This document shows, in pieces, positions 24,201 through 36,606 of a DNA stretch of 64,000 bases (the stretch's first letter is position 1; every line of letters begins with the position of its first letter). The stretch is taken from contig OX457060.1 of assembly GCA_949752795.1 (NCBI GenBank), positions 2,088,501 through 2,152,500 on the forward strand, given 5' to 3'. Origin of the DNA: Hyperoodon ampullatus. Its lineage: Eukaryota > Chordata > Mammalia > Artiodactyla > Ziphiidae. The notes below the pieces were generated by a model, which was given only the letters and a program-made list of their open reading frames with translations, was not told the DNA's origin and searched no databases. The position numbers and the translations under genes were made by a program.

Positions 24201-27200
24201 CCGGGGGCAGAGATGGGGCCCGTAGGCAGTCCTTGGAGGAAGTGTGGGGCTGCACTGATCCTGCTGGGCTGAGCCCTGACTGTGGCTCTGGCACCCCTGG
24301 GCCCAGCCCCCCATAGGCCTTGTAGTTCCCAAACATACCCAGCTGGCTGCCCGTGGCCCCTGTGGGGAGGTGGGAAACAAAGGTCAGTCCAGGCCAGCCT
24401 TGGGGACAGCTCGGCCGGAGGTCCTGCACGCCCGGCTGAAGAGGCTGGTCCTGCCTTCAGGAGGGAAGGAAACAGGGCAGCGGGCAGAACCGGCCGGAGT
24501 CCAGGTGACAAGGGGAGCTCTGAGACTCCAGGCAGCGCCCCTGGAGCCCGGCCGTCATCTGCGGAGCTTGAGCTCAGACCTGGGGGCCTTGCCGTGTCCT
24601 TCCTGGAGCACGTGCTCCCATGTCCCGTGATGCCTGCTCTCCTCCAGCTCCCAGCGCCCAGCTCGGTGGCTACCTCCCTACTACAGCCCCCAGCGCTGTG
24701 TCCTGGGACACGCCCACCGCTCGCCCAGTAGCTGCTTAGGCCACTGACACGCAGACCCCGGCTCAGCCGGGCCAACACACATTCTCTGACAGGAGTTTAG
24801 GAGCATCTGTCGGGCACCTGAGCTGGGAGGCGGGTGTAGCCAGCTCTGAGGCAGTCCTTTCCCTGCTGTGTGAGCTGAGAGAGACTCCCCCAGCTCGGGC
24901 CCGCCAGCCCTGGTGCCCCGACCCTGGGCCGAGAACGCGGCCCTCAGGCCAGGGAAACCTCGGACCCCCTACGCATCCCTGTCTTGGTTTATGCTGGTGG
25001 GAGGGGCTTCTGTCCCCGCAAAGGTGACCTGAGGCTGCGTCCTGCCCTGATGGCCTGATGGCCTGGGCTGCCTCTGTCGCCCCTGCACAGCCCCCATATA
25101 CAGCGTCCAGCGAGCTGGGCCCTGGCAGGGCAGCCCCGCGGGCCCGGGTTACCTGTTTTGATGATGGAGGTCTGCGGGTGGGCGCTCAGCATCCCCTTGT
25201 TGTAGAACTCACTCTTGTGATACATGTTATTCTCAAACTGCCGCAGAGACTGAGGAGGCCTGAGCAGCTGCCAGTTCTTGTTGTCCGGGAAATGGTCCTC
25301 GATGAATAGTGCCGGGTGGGTGAGGAAGTAGAATTCATTGTAGCTGGAGGGGGAAGGCAGGTCAGCAGTCACGTGAGGGGAGAAGCCCCGGGTGTGCGAG
25401 GGGTGGGGGGGCCACAGGGGGTCTTTGGGGCCTTCTTTGGGCTGACGTATCTTAGGGGGGTCCCGGCCACTAACCAGGGGGAAGAGGCACCACTTCCAGC
25501 CCTAACGTGGGCGCTGAAGATGCCCCCTCAGTGGCTGCTTCCATAAATAGGAGGTGAGACAGGATCTGAGGCCCCCTTTTTTTTTTTTTTTTTTTTTTTT
25601 TGCGGTACGCGGGCCTCTCACTGCTGTGGCCTCTCCCGTTGCGGAGCACAGGCTCCGGACGCGCAGGCTCAGCGGCCATGGCTCACGGGCCCAGCCGCTC
25701 CGCGGCACGTGGGATCCTCCCGGAACGGGGCACGAACCCGTGTCCCCCGCATCGGCAGGCGGACTCTCAACCACTGAGCCACCAGGGAAGCCCTGAGGCC
25801 CCTTTTAAGAGAAGGCCACTGCCCAGGAGGGGCTGTGACCAGGCGGGGAAGGGGCTGCCCCTGCTCTCAAAGCCAAAGAGATTTGAAGGGAGCAAAGCCA
25901 TGACCCACAGACCAGGTGCCAGTGGAGTGGAGGGAGGGCAGGGAGGGAAAGCCTGGTGCACCAGCTCCGTCCACATGGTGACCTGATGTGAGTAGCTGTG
26001 CAGGTGAGAGGCCCTGATGTGGTCCCTGGGGCTGCCTAGACACGGCTCTCTGGAGGTCAGTGATGTGGATCAGGAGAAGAATGGGGGACTCATCTGACAT
26101 GGGCGAGCCTTCACTCGACCCAAGGTGAGCAGCGCCCAGAGCTGATGCAGCAAAGCAGGGGTGTGAGTGAACGCGTCCTGCATGTACAGGCTCCGTGCAC
26201 GCACTTGTATCGGCCCCGCGTGCAGGACCGTCAGGATTTTAACTGCACTAATGGGGCCGTGCTCTCATTTTTCTGGATGAAAAGGCATCTGAGCTGCTGA
26301 TGGACATCAAGATCCAGCACGAATGTCATGGCCTTAGCTCAAGGCCAGAGCCTCAGAAGACAGATGCGCTCCAGTTCCCGGTACCCAGGCCACCCTGCCC
26401 CGCTGTGGCCACAGGGAACCTGCACACCCCAGCACCCCTTCCCGCAAACCAGACCCCTTTTCTCAGAGGTGGGATTCAGCTGCATTCAGCCCAGAGAGCA
26501 GGAGGAGGAACCCCGGTGTCTGCGAGAAGCAGTAGGACAGAACTCTGGCAACTGTAACACAGTCAGTGGCCAAAGGCCTGAGGGGAACCTACAGACACTT
26601 AGAGAAGCTTCTCAGCCCGGTCTTTCCTTGCACTTGGCCTGTGGGCAAACACAGTGCTTTTAGCGCTTGGGTGGAGGGAGCGCTGGGGAGCCAGAGGGGG
26701 GATTTAGACAGTGAAGAGTGAGGTGACAGGAAGGCCTGGGCCCTTATCATTGGCCTGGAGCTAGCTCACTCCCTCCACCAGAGGAAGGGTGGGAGCGGCC
26801 AGCAGCACACGGAGGCCCCCGAGCTCTCCTTCCCCTTCCATCCAGCCTTCTCCACCTGCTGCCTCCTCCATCTCCACCCACCAGACACCCCGCAGAATTG
26901 AGGCACTTACAGGAAGGTGAATTTGGAGGTGGTGGAATCCACCAGGCCACTGCCCCAGGTGCTGTCCACCAGGTGCCATCTCCCCTCCAGGAACACGGCG
27001 TTCCAGGCGTGGTCAAACTCCCCGGAGAAGCTCTGTCCCGGCTGGTAGCCAAAGCCCTTGGAGTAGCCAGGCACGGTCATGCACTGCACGCCAGCGATCC
27101 TGGGGCGGGACAGGGCTCTGAGAGGCGGCTCCTGCTGGGGCTGCATCCAGCACCACAAGTCTGTCTGTCTGTGGCCCCAGGCCTTAGGCGCATTTGCTGT

Positions 27201-29080
27201 CCACAAGTCCCTCCGGGCCTCTCCTCTTCCCTGCCTCTCCCCCAGTCACACACAGACAGCCTTTTGTCTGCAGAGCTGGGGGACAGGGGGACACAGGGCT
27301 GGCTGGTCCCTCCGGCACAGCCTGGCTGCGGTCCCCGCTGTCTGCTCCCTCTCCAGCCTCTACAGAGCGCTTGGGAATGTCTCTCCCCAGAGCCTGGCTG
27401 AGGGCTCCGCTGGCAGCCGCAGGAGGACAGTAGCGGAACAGTGAGGGGCGCCTGGCGGACACGGAAACCAGGGGCACGCCGATGCTCTCGACTCGACACA
27501 CGTGGCTGGGGAGCTGGGTCGAGGTGCCACGGGTGGGGCGTCAGGCAGGGCGCTGCACGCGAGGGTGTGGGAGAAAGCTGAGCCCACCTCCACTGCCACG
27601 TCCTGCCCGCGGACACCTGTGCGGCGACCCCTGGGGCAGGCCAGCCGGGGTCTCTATCTTGACCGGGGGAGGACTGGCCCACTGCCAGGGCCACCAAGGT
27701 ACATTAAGGCCATTTGCCGACTGATTGCCCTGGCCACGGTTTCAGAGTCCCCTGTAGCTGTTACTTTGGGAGTGGAAATGCTGAGCGGTCAGCTCGAGCT
27801 TTTATCAAGACCCCCTTGGCAGTGTGTTCCCCCACTGCTCACAACCAAGCTGGCCTGCACGGTGGGGTGATGGGCGCTGGTCACCTCTGGGGACCAAATG
27901 GCAAGCTCTAATCTGGCCTCTGTGTGACTTAGAACAAGGTGCTCCTTCTTCAGGACACTTTGCTTTCACTGTGGAAGGTTGGTGTAATCAACGCCCAAAC
28001 CCGTGATATCCAAGATGTTCGTGATGGCCCATCGAATGGGGCTCAGCACGAGCTGCCCGCTGACTCTGCCCTCCCCTTGCACGAACCGGGGCTGTGCTCC
28101 GGGTGTCGACCCGGACTGAATCAGGGAAGCAGCCTCGGTCGTCCCTCCGGGAGCAGGTCTGCAGCCTCAGTTGCTCTGAACAAGAGGCCATGGAGCCTCA
28201 GGCTAATGGGGTGAAATGGCCATGCACACAGGATAGGAATGGGGAAATTTTCCGTATAAAAACGACCATTTAATTAACAATTAATAGAATATTGGATTAA
28301 GTACGACTTATCTCTTTTTACATATCATTTGTTGAGAGACCTAGTGAGGCAAAATATGGAGCCTGCAAATTACCAGATTCCACCTTGCCATGGGGGCTGC
28401 GCACGTGCCCACACGGCCTGAGCTTCCCTCTCCTGCCGGGGGCAAGCCTGCTCTGCTGAGGCTCCTTATGGGCTGGGAAATTTTGCAGCCCCCCACCTTT
28501 CTGCCTGTCAAAAGGACGTCCAGGCCTCCCAGGATGCCTAAGAAATCCCATGGGAACAGACCAGCTGGGCCCGTGGGGAGGATTTCGGGAGCGCTTGGGG
28601 GGCGGGAGCAGAGAACGAGAGAAACCAGATTCCGATGGACGTCAGGATTCTGCTGGTAAAAGCCAACACGGACTCCCTGAATCAGAAGGGCCGCCAAGAG
28701 GCCTGAGGCCTGGGAGGGGTGGGCCCAGGACCCCAGGGGAGGGAAGTGCAGCAGGCATGCCTGGAGAGCCCCCTCCTCATTTAGCTGCAATGGGATGAGG
28801 CCCAGGGGGTTTGTTCTCAGCCTGGGTGACCTGAGTGAGTTTAGAGTCTTAGAGGAAACAGCCGGCAGAGGGGCGAGGTGAGGGTCGCGTGCCAGGCCAG
28901 AGGCTGGGACTGAGGTACGTGCGAGGTATGGGGGCACCTTCCATAGGAGGTAGGGCTCCATATACTCAGAGAGTGGACGAGGAGAAGGAATGTTGTGAAA
29001 AACGTTTAAGGAGGTAGGAGATGCTCCTGACACGCTGTTAACTGACAGTAGCCTATAAAAGCCCACCATCAGCACAAGGC

Positions 29081-29113
<33 letters not shown>

Positions 29114-31157
29114 TGCACGCGTGCGTGCGTGCATGCATGGAAAACAAGAGATGGGGGAGAGCAGAGAGAGACAGCACACAAGTCGTCTGGTCTCTCAGTG
29201 GTGGGATCAGGGGTGATTTAACTTTTCTTCTTTAAGCTTCTCTTTATTTTTAAAATTTTCAATAATGATTATGCGTTACTTTTCGAATTGGAAAAGAATC
29301 CATAAATACTACTTGAAAATGACACTTTTAGTGAGTTATTTTCCTTTCTTGCCCAGAGCGTGGGTGCATATGAATTTCTAGGATGATGTGGAGGAGTGTG
29401 GGGTCCTGGGACAGCAGTGTTTACACGAGGGGCTGCTTTGCAGGAGGGGAGGGTGTCTGCCCCACTCTGGGCGAAGTCAAGGGGGGAAGGAGAGGTGCTG
29501 AGCGCCCAGGCAGCCTCCAGGTGCTGTGAGAAAGATGGGGCTGGTGCTGATGTGGGCAGATGGCTGGCTCGAGCTCTGCCGGACGGTCCTCCTGGGAGAA
29601 GCCGTGTCCCGGGGCAGAGGTATCCTCCCACCACGGGTGTGACGTGGAGGTCAGAGTTGAGCACCAAGTAGGGGAATAAGAGTGAACACCCCGCCCCAAG
29701 CCTGGAAAGGGCCGGAGTGGGGAGAAGCGAGTGGCCAGCTGTCCTCCCAGAGGGCTCGGGGCTGGAGGCGGCGGTGACTGGGTTGAGCCGGGAGGGCGGG
29801 GCTCACCCCAGTGTGACCTTGCCATGCTCACTGTGGGCAACAGGGAAGGTTGGCATTAAATGATCTCTAGGGGTTGATTCTCTTCTGACAGGCTGAGGAG
29901 AAGCTGGGAGGGCCGTGGGGAATGCCTAGGGCAGAGTAAAGATGAAAAACCCCCTCAGCTGTGAGCTCCTGCCATGCTTGACTATGATATGAGGATATTT
30001 TATTACCTGGCAGCAATGTGCTAGATGAATTGGACAGGGAAGTCATAATGTAAAGCATTATTGTTAATAATCCATAACTCCCATGCAAGGAGGTGGACCT
30101 AGTAATTCTAGCTGCTGGTTGCTAGACAGATGACCCACCACCATCTCAGGTCATCAAAAGATCACCAACTGTATAGACTCTGTGCAAAGCACTGTACCAG
30201 GCGCAGGTACCGGGGGATAATATCACATATCATATCATTTCAAAATGTAATAAATACTATAACATAATAAATTGTAATATTCTAAACATAAAGCTCACTG
30301 GCCACCCTAGATGTGCTCATAGTCGGAAGGGGGCAGATATGTGAACCGTCATGAAAATGCTAGTGATAAGCATGGCCCTTTCAGGGAACCCAAAGGAGCA
30401 GGAATTTGCTGGAAAGCTCGGGGAGAGCACTGAATAAGCGCAGAGGACGAGAAACGTTTCCGCCTCTCAAAGAACCCCAACCAGCCATCCTAGAGCCCCA
30501 AACATCAGCCAAGGAGATGTATCTAATAACCTCAGGCTGCAGAATCTTGGTTTTTACTTTTGACAGTTTTGAAAATCCCAACACCAGTGGTTTTATTGAG
30601 GAGGTGATGGATCCAGACTGTGACTGTCATTTTAAACAGAGACGATCCGGGCCTCGGTAGCAGGGTGGCTGAGCGGCCTGGGGTGGGCGGTGTACCCTGC
30701 ACATATCAGCCCCTGACCATAGTGGGCTTCCTCACCTCTGACCACTTCTTCCAGGATATCTGAGCCACACAGAAAAAAAAAGGGAGGGTGGGAAGGCTAC
30801 AGGAGATGCAGTAAAGCATGCTCTTCTTTCCCATCTTGATGAAAACATTGTGATTTCTAACAGTAAAATTAGGAAACATGGTTTCGTTAACGTTAAGCCC
30901 AAGGGCCGGTTTAACTGGGCAAATGTGTGAATTAGAATTTTTAGGGCCTTGCTGTTCCTGAAATGGTCCTCAAGAAGGTCATAGAAAACAAATTTATGGT
31001 TACCAACGGGAAGCTGGGGGAGGGATAAACTGGGAGTTTGGGATTAAAACATACACACTTCCATACATAAAACAGATAACAAAGCAGGTCCTACTGTACA
31101 GCACAGGGAACTCTACTCAATATCTTGAAATAACCAGCAATGGAAGAGAATGTAAAA

Positions 31158-31196
<39 letters not shown>

Positions 31197-34100
31197 TGTA
31201 TGTATAACTGAATCACTTTGCTGTACACCTGAAACTAACCCAACATTGAAAGTCATTGTTTTTCAATAAAAACTAAAAAAGGTATATTATATAAATCCAA
31301 AAAAAGGTAAATTCTAAACTGGCAAAAAAATTGTGATTTCTGTACTACAGCAGGACATGAATAACCATGATTTATGTTTCACAATTTATGTAGTTGATTT
31401 CTTGTAAATTTGACGGCGTCTTCATATTTCTGCTATATGGTCGGTTCCGTTACCCTTTTCTTATACCACCACCCTTACAGCAAGGTCGGTAACTGTAATC
31501 ACGGTAATAATTTTCACTCCAAAGCCCTGTTTAGAGCCTTTTGAGGTTGACTTCAGCGGCCTCCTCTCTGACAAGTGAGGAGTTGGCAGTTCAGAGAGGG
31601 AGGCTGACTTGCCTGGGGACACTCAGTAGGCCAGGGGCCAAAGCAGCGCCAGGACTCATTTTTCCTGGTGCACAGTTCAATAGGCTCTGTAATTGCACCA
31701 GCCCTTTTGTACACCGAGATTTGCTTTAATCTGTAAACTGCTGGGTGGTATACAGAGTGAAATTAAAGGCTGGTTTGCTATAGTGACATAGTTCATCTCC
31801 GTGAGAATTCTCCTTTGGTGTATCTATAAGGATGGGAGAGTTTAGATGCCCCTTTCAGAGGCCGTATATGGTGAGGATAATTTAAGGTTATTTCATGTAT
31901 CCTGACTTCTGGGCCTTTGGAACCAAGTGATGTTCTGGGAGGGTCTGGGGCATGATGCCACGCAGCGGCACGCCACTGTGACAGCTGCAGGATGCATGGA
32001 AAACGCACTGACATCTAATTGGTGACAACGAGAGTCTCCTCAGCACCAAAGTCTCAAACTGGTAATAAGCTCCTGGCCTTATCAGAAGTCCCTGGAAAAG
32101 CTGCTAGCTGGTGGTGCTAGCGCGGTGATAACGGGGAGAAATTGCACTGGAGGCTGACTTAGTGGTAGAATTCTGGGGAATTAAGCTTGACCCTTGCAAG
32201 GAAATGAAGCAAAATTCATGAAGGCTGCTGGGGAACTGAGGCAAAAGGAGAGACATCAATGCTGGATGAGAGAAAGTCAGAAAGAAACTGGTCCAGCAGT
32301 TACAAGCAACAGTGCTAACAAAAAAGGTATAGTGGTTACTTGGGAAAGACAATGAAGAAATGAATGACGTTGCAAAAATATCTGAATTCCCCACCAAATT
32401 ACTTTATTAAATCAGTCTTTAATGAGGCCATTGCAGGGAGGTGGAATGGACTGGCAGAAGTAATGCCAGCTGTGTGGATACAACTCTTGCTAAGAGGCCA
32501 CCTTGACAACTAAGCAGGGGTAAATCAGCAAGTGTGGATTACACGTCTTCAGTTATTAAGGAGTCCGGTAATGAATTTACCAAACCTTCAGCAGTTATTT
32601 TAAAGGGAAGGGGACTTAGGAAAGATGCATGGACCAGGTTACTGATCTTTAAAGCCAAAGTTAAAGGAATTCAGCGAACTGTGAGCTATTGTGAAATGTC
32701 CCAGGCAATGCAGAGAGTATTTCACATGGTAACTGCCAGGTTGGAACCTAGCTTTAAATGATGCAGAACGTTGGGATGTGTTTTAATGATCAGCTTCAGG
32801 CCGGAATACGGCCGTTGTTAAGCATCTGGACCAGGCCAAAAGGGCTGACGGTTCCACTCAAGGCCAATGTCAATGTTGTGAGCCTGTGTGAGTCTATGTG
32901 GGTCTGTAGGAAAGTTCTACAGAGCAAAGACACTCCAATACCGTGGGAAGACAGGGAGGATTAAAAAAAAACAACCATCCCCAAGTCAGGTTAGCAAACT
33001 CCACACTGCATGTTCTCATTTAGTGCTGCAGTCCTGCCAGGAGGCAATAAAGTCCCCAGTGTACAGATAAGAAAACTGAGTCTCCAGTCTCCCAGAGGCT
33101 TAGTGCCTTCCAAAAGGAACAAAACTCTTAAGTGGTACATTAAGGACTGGAAATCAAGGGCTGGTAAACTAACTGAGGCCTGGAAGTCTTTCAGCTATAA
33201 ATCTGGTACTCCTTCCATACCATGCTGAGAAGGCTTCTACTGGATAAAGAAAGATATATTCTATGACTTAAAACCCTGAGTGTTTTCAAATTTGCAAATT
33301 GAGACGAAAATGCTGAAAGGTGCTAGGCACAAACAGAGCTGAACCCAGAGGGAGGGCTATTCCATTATCTAAAAAGAGAAGAAGGTCCGTTTCATACAAG
33401 TCTGCTAGGAACATCCTGTCATTTCCTGTCATCGAGGGCCTACTGTGTGTCGGAGTCTGAGATGTGTATTCACAGGGAAAGCAGAAAGGGTCGGGGGAGA
33501 CATGTGAAGACATAGAAGACCTATAAGACCTATGAGAAGAAATGAGCACAGGCAAAGCCTACATGATGGAACAAAGTCCAGAAAGCAATATGACAAAATG
33601 TCAAGTGTCATCTCGAAGTGGTAGGATTCAGGGTAACTTAATTTTCTTCTTTTTGTTTCTATGCACTTTATAAATCTATAGTTAAGTTTTATTTTTAATT
33701 TACAAACGTTAGTTAAAGAAAAGCCTAAGCAAGACCTGAGCTGGCGTACAGGTGTGCTGACGGCACCCCGGGAGGGGGAGGGGGAGCCATCCTGCAGCGG
33801 GACCCGAAGAGCATTAGGGAGAGGAGAGCAGAAAGAGCCTGAGGAGCTGGAAGTGGGAGCGGTGGAGGCGGCAAGGCCGGGAGGGGGGTGAGGCTGCAGT
33901 TGGGAGGACGTTATGGGGCAGTGTAAGCCTTTAGTCTGGTTCAGGAACCCAGGGCCTGGGAGCCTGGGCAGGGGGCCGGTGAGGACCCCGGTTTCTGGAG
34001 AGGCCCAAAGGCATGTGGGGTGCCTGGGTCTGGGGTGGGGTGGGAATGCGGGGGTTGGGAGATGGGTTGAACCTCTGCACCCTGACCCGCCGTGGGCCCC

Positions 34101-36569
34101 TCTAAGAGCAGACGGTGGGCAGGAGGGGTGGAACAGCGCGTCTGTGCTTGCTGGGCGTGGGAGGCTGGACAGCTGGGGGTCAGGCTGGGAGTGGGATGCG
34201 AGTCCCCCAGGAGCAGGACATCCTGTGGCCGCTGTACAGCACCGACACATCACGACCGCCCGCCCGTGGACTCTTAAGTGTCCGTTGCTACTCTTGGTTT
34301 GATGAATTGCCCCCTGCGGTCCTGGCTGGCTGATGTCTGGGTGCCTGAGAAGACCGGCTCCCAGAGGGCTGCAGGGGCAGTGGGCACAGTCTGTCTACAC
34401 CCTTGGGGATGGGCTTTTCAGTGGTCCCCAGGGCTGGCTGACTGTTTCCCGGGGAACACGGCAGACCTCAGAGAGCAGGCACAGGAAGCTGTGTGGGTCG
34501 GCGGGGCTCCCCCAGCCTTGAGTGTGTCTCCAGGTCACCTAGAACCTGCCGTGACGTCTCCAAACACAGAGAGCAGCCACTCGCCTGCTCTCACCCACCT
34601 GGGCAACCTGGCCAGGTGCTCGCTCCCGGAGCAATGGAAACGGAGCCCAGAGGCTCCAAGAGACGAGCTGCTTCCTAGTTATTCAGCTTTTCCAACTGAC
34701 AAATCTTTTCGGGTGGGGGAGCTTTTGCTTCCCCCCGAGGGGGCCCCTGTGCCAGCCCCGAGGACAGCCTTTCACAGTCCTCTTGGCGCCCGCAGTCACT
34801 GTCCTCGCGTTCCCAGATCTGCCATTCTTCTAACCTTCAGCTGCACAGAGATGGGAGAAGGTGGAAAAAGGGCCTTTTATAACCAAATTATCTCTGTGCA
34901 TTCATCTGCCATTATGTTAATGTATCCCGAAGCCCGACAGATGGTACAAAGTCAATTATGCTGGTGTTAAAAAGGGAGAAATTGACCTTTTCAGGACTCA
35001 CTTGGATTCAGAGCAGAGTTTGCAAACTCGGGTTTCAGGCCTGGCACGAGGTGAAGGCTCAGGGCGCTTGGCAGGGGGAGGGGCTGGGTCAGGGTGGTCC
35101 GCGCGGGACGCCTGTGTACCTGCACATTCTCTCAAAGAGCCCAGCGTAGCCGTCACAGTTGGTCTTCTGGGTCTGCAGGATGGTGGTGGGTTTGAAGGCC
35201 TGGCGGTCCTTCTCCTGGGCGGCCTCGATGTCATACTCTGGAGGGCAGAGGAGGAGGCCGTGAGGAACCAGGTCCCTGGAGACGACCGGCCGGTGCAGAG
35301 GAGAGAGGAGTCCGCCATCTGCGGCACCGCCCCTGCCCTCCACCGTGCTTCCAGCATCACTTGGGCTGGCCCCCCTCAGGCCGGGGGGAAACCGCTGTGG
35401 TACCCCAGTCCAGGTACTATCTGGCAAATGTCCCCTCTGTGTGTGGGTGAGGGCAGGAAGAGCACGGCATTGGCTGAGGGGCCTCTGGTTCCTTAGGCCT
35501 CGTAGGAGGGGCTGGGAGGGGAGGGACCGAGACAGCACTGGGCTGGGGTTTGCCCGCGTGTCCCCACCACAACGCAGCTCTGCAGGCAGGGCCAGCGAGG
35601 CTGCTCACCCATCCCTGTGGCAGCCCCCAAGGCCAAGGCCTCACACTGACCTGCAGGGCGCGAACTGAGCTACTGTTAAAACTTGTCCCAAATAGAGAAG
35701 ACAGACTCACTTCAGTAACAGTAGAGCTTAAGGCATGCGGGAGGCCCTGAGGCTGAATCCCTGTGGTCTTTGAGGGCACAAAGGAGGTGTGTGTGTGGGG
35801 GTGGGGGTGGTGTGCGTCTGTGCGTGCGTGTGTGGGGTGGGGTGTGTTGTGTGCGTGCACGCACGCGTGTGTGTGTCTGTGTGTGCATGCGTGTGGGGGT
35901 GGTGTGGGGTGGTGTGTGTGTGTGTGTGTGGTGTGTGTGTGGGGGCTGTGTGTGTGCGTGTGAGCTGTGTGTGCGTGTGTGTGTGTGGGTTGTGTGTGTG
36001 TATGTGTGTCTGTGTGTGCATGCGTGTCTGTGCGTGTGTGTGGGGTGTGGGGTGTGTGTGCGTGTGTGTGTAAGGGTGTGTGTGCATGTGATTGTGGGTC
36101 AGTGTGCGTGTTTTGGTGTGTGTGTGTTTGTGTGTGTGTGTGTGGGGGGTGTGTGTGGGGGTGTATGTGTGTGGGTGTGTGTGTGCATGTGTGCGTGTGG
36201 GGTGGGGTGGTTTGTGTGTGTGTGCTTGTGTGTGTGTTTTGTGTCTGTGTGCATGCATGTGTGGGTGTACGGGTGCGGATGTGGGTGTGTGTGCATGTGT
36301 GGGGGTGTGTGGGTGTGTGTGCATGTGTTTGGGGTGTGCATGTGTGGGGTTTGTGTGTGTGTGGTGTGGTGGGGGGTGTGTGTGGTGTGTGTGGGGATGT
36401 ATGTGTGTGTGAGTGCATGTGTGCGTGTGAGGTGGGGTGGTTTGTGTGTGTGCATGTGTGGTGGGGTGGGGTGTGTGTGTGGTGTGTGTGGATGTATGTG
36501 TGTGTGTGTGTGTGGGTGCAGTGTGTGTGGATGTATGTGTGTGTGTGTGTGTGGGGTGCAGTGTGTGTG

Positions 36570-36606
<37 letters not shown>

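Larger units (their letters stand above)
27100..35119 (-). other. KY: KY intron 8
   Basis: Phase 2, 8.0 kb, GTACAC donor and cgccccag acceptor. Contains a (GT)n tract at 29081, an L1 3' fragment at 30980, (TA)n, and weak MIR pieces at 31535 and 33030. The stretch 32100-32990 was not assigned to any family. No other exon was found. Confidence 0.85.

Noticed and set aside
24032..24778. 248-codon minus-strand frame in KY intron 10
   Set aside because: Composition-driven frame in GC-rich intron, not matching KY and with no family resemblance.
34278..34970. 230-codon plus-strand frame in KY intron 8
   Set aside because: No recognisable domain, low-complexity Ser/Pro/Gly composition, no splice or promoter support, antisense to KY in GC-rich DNA.
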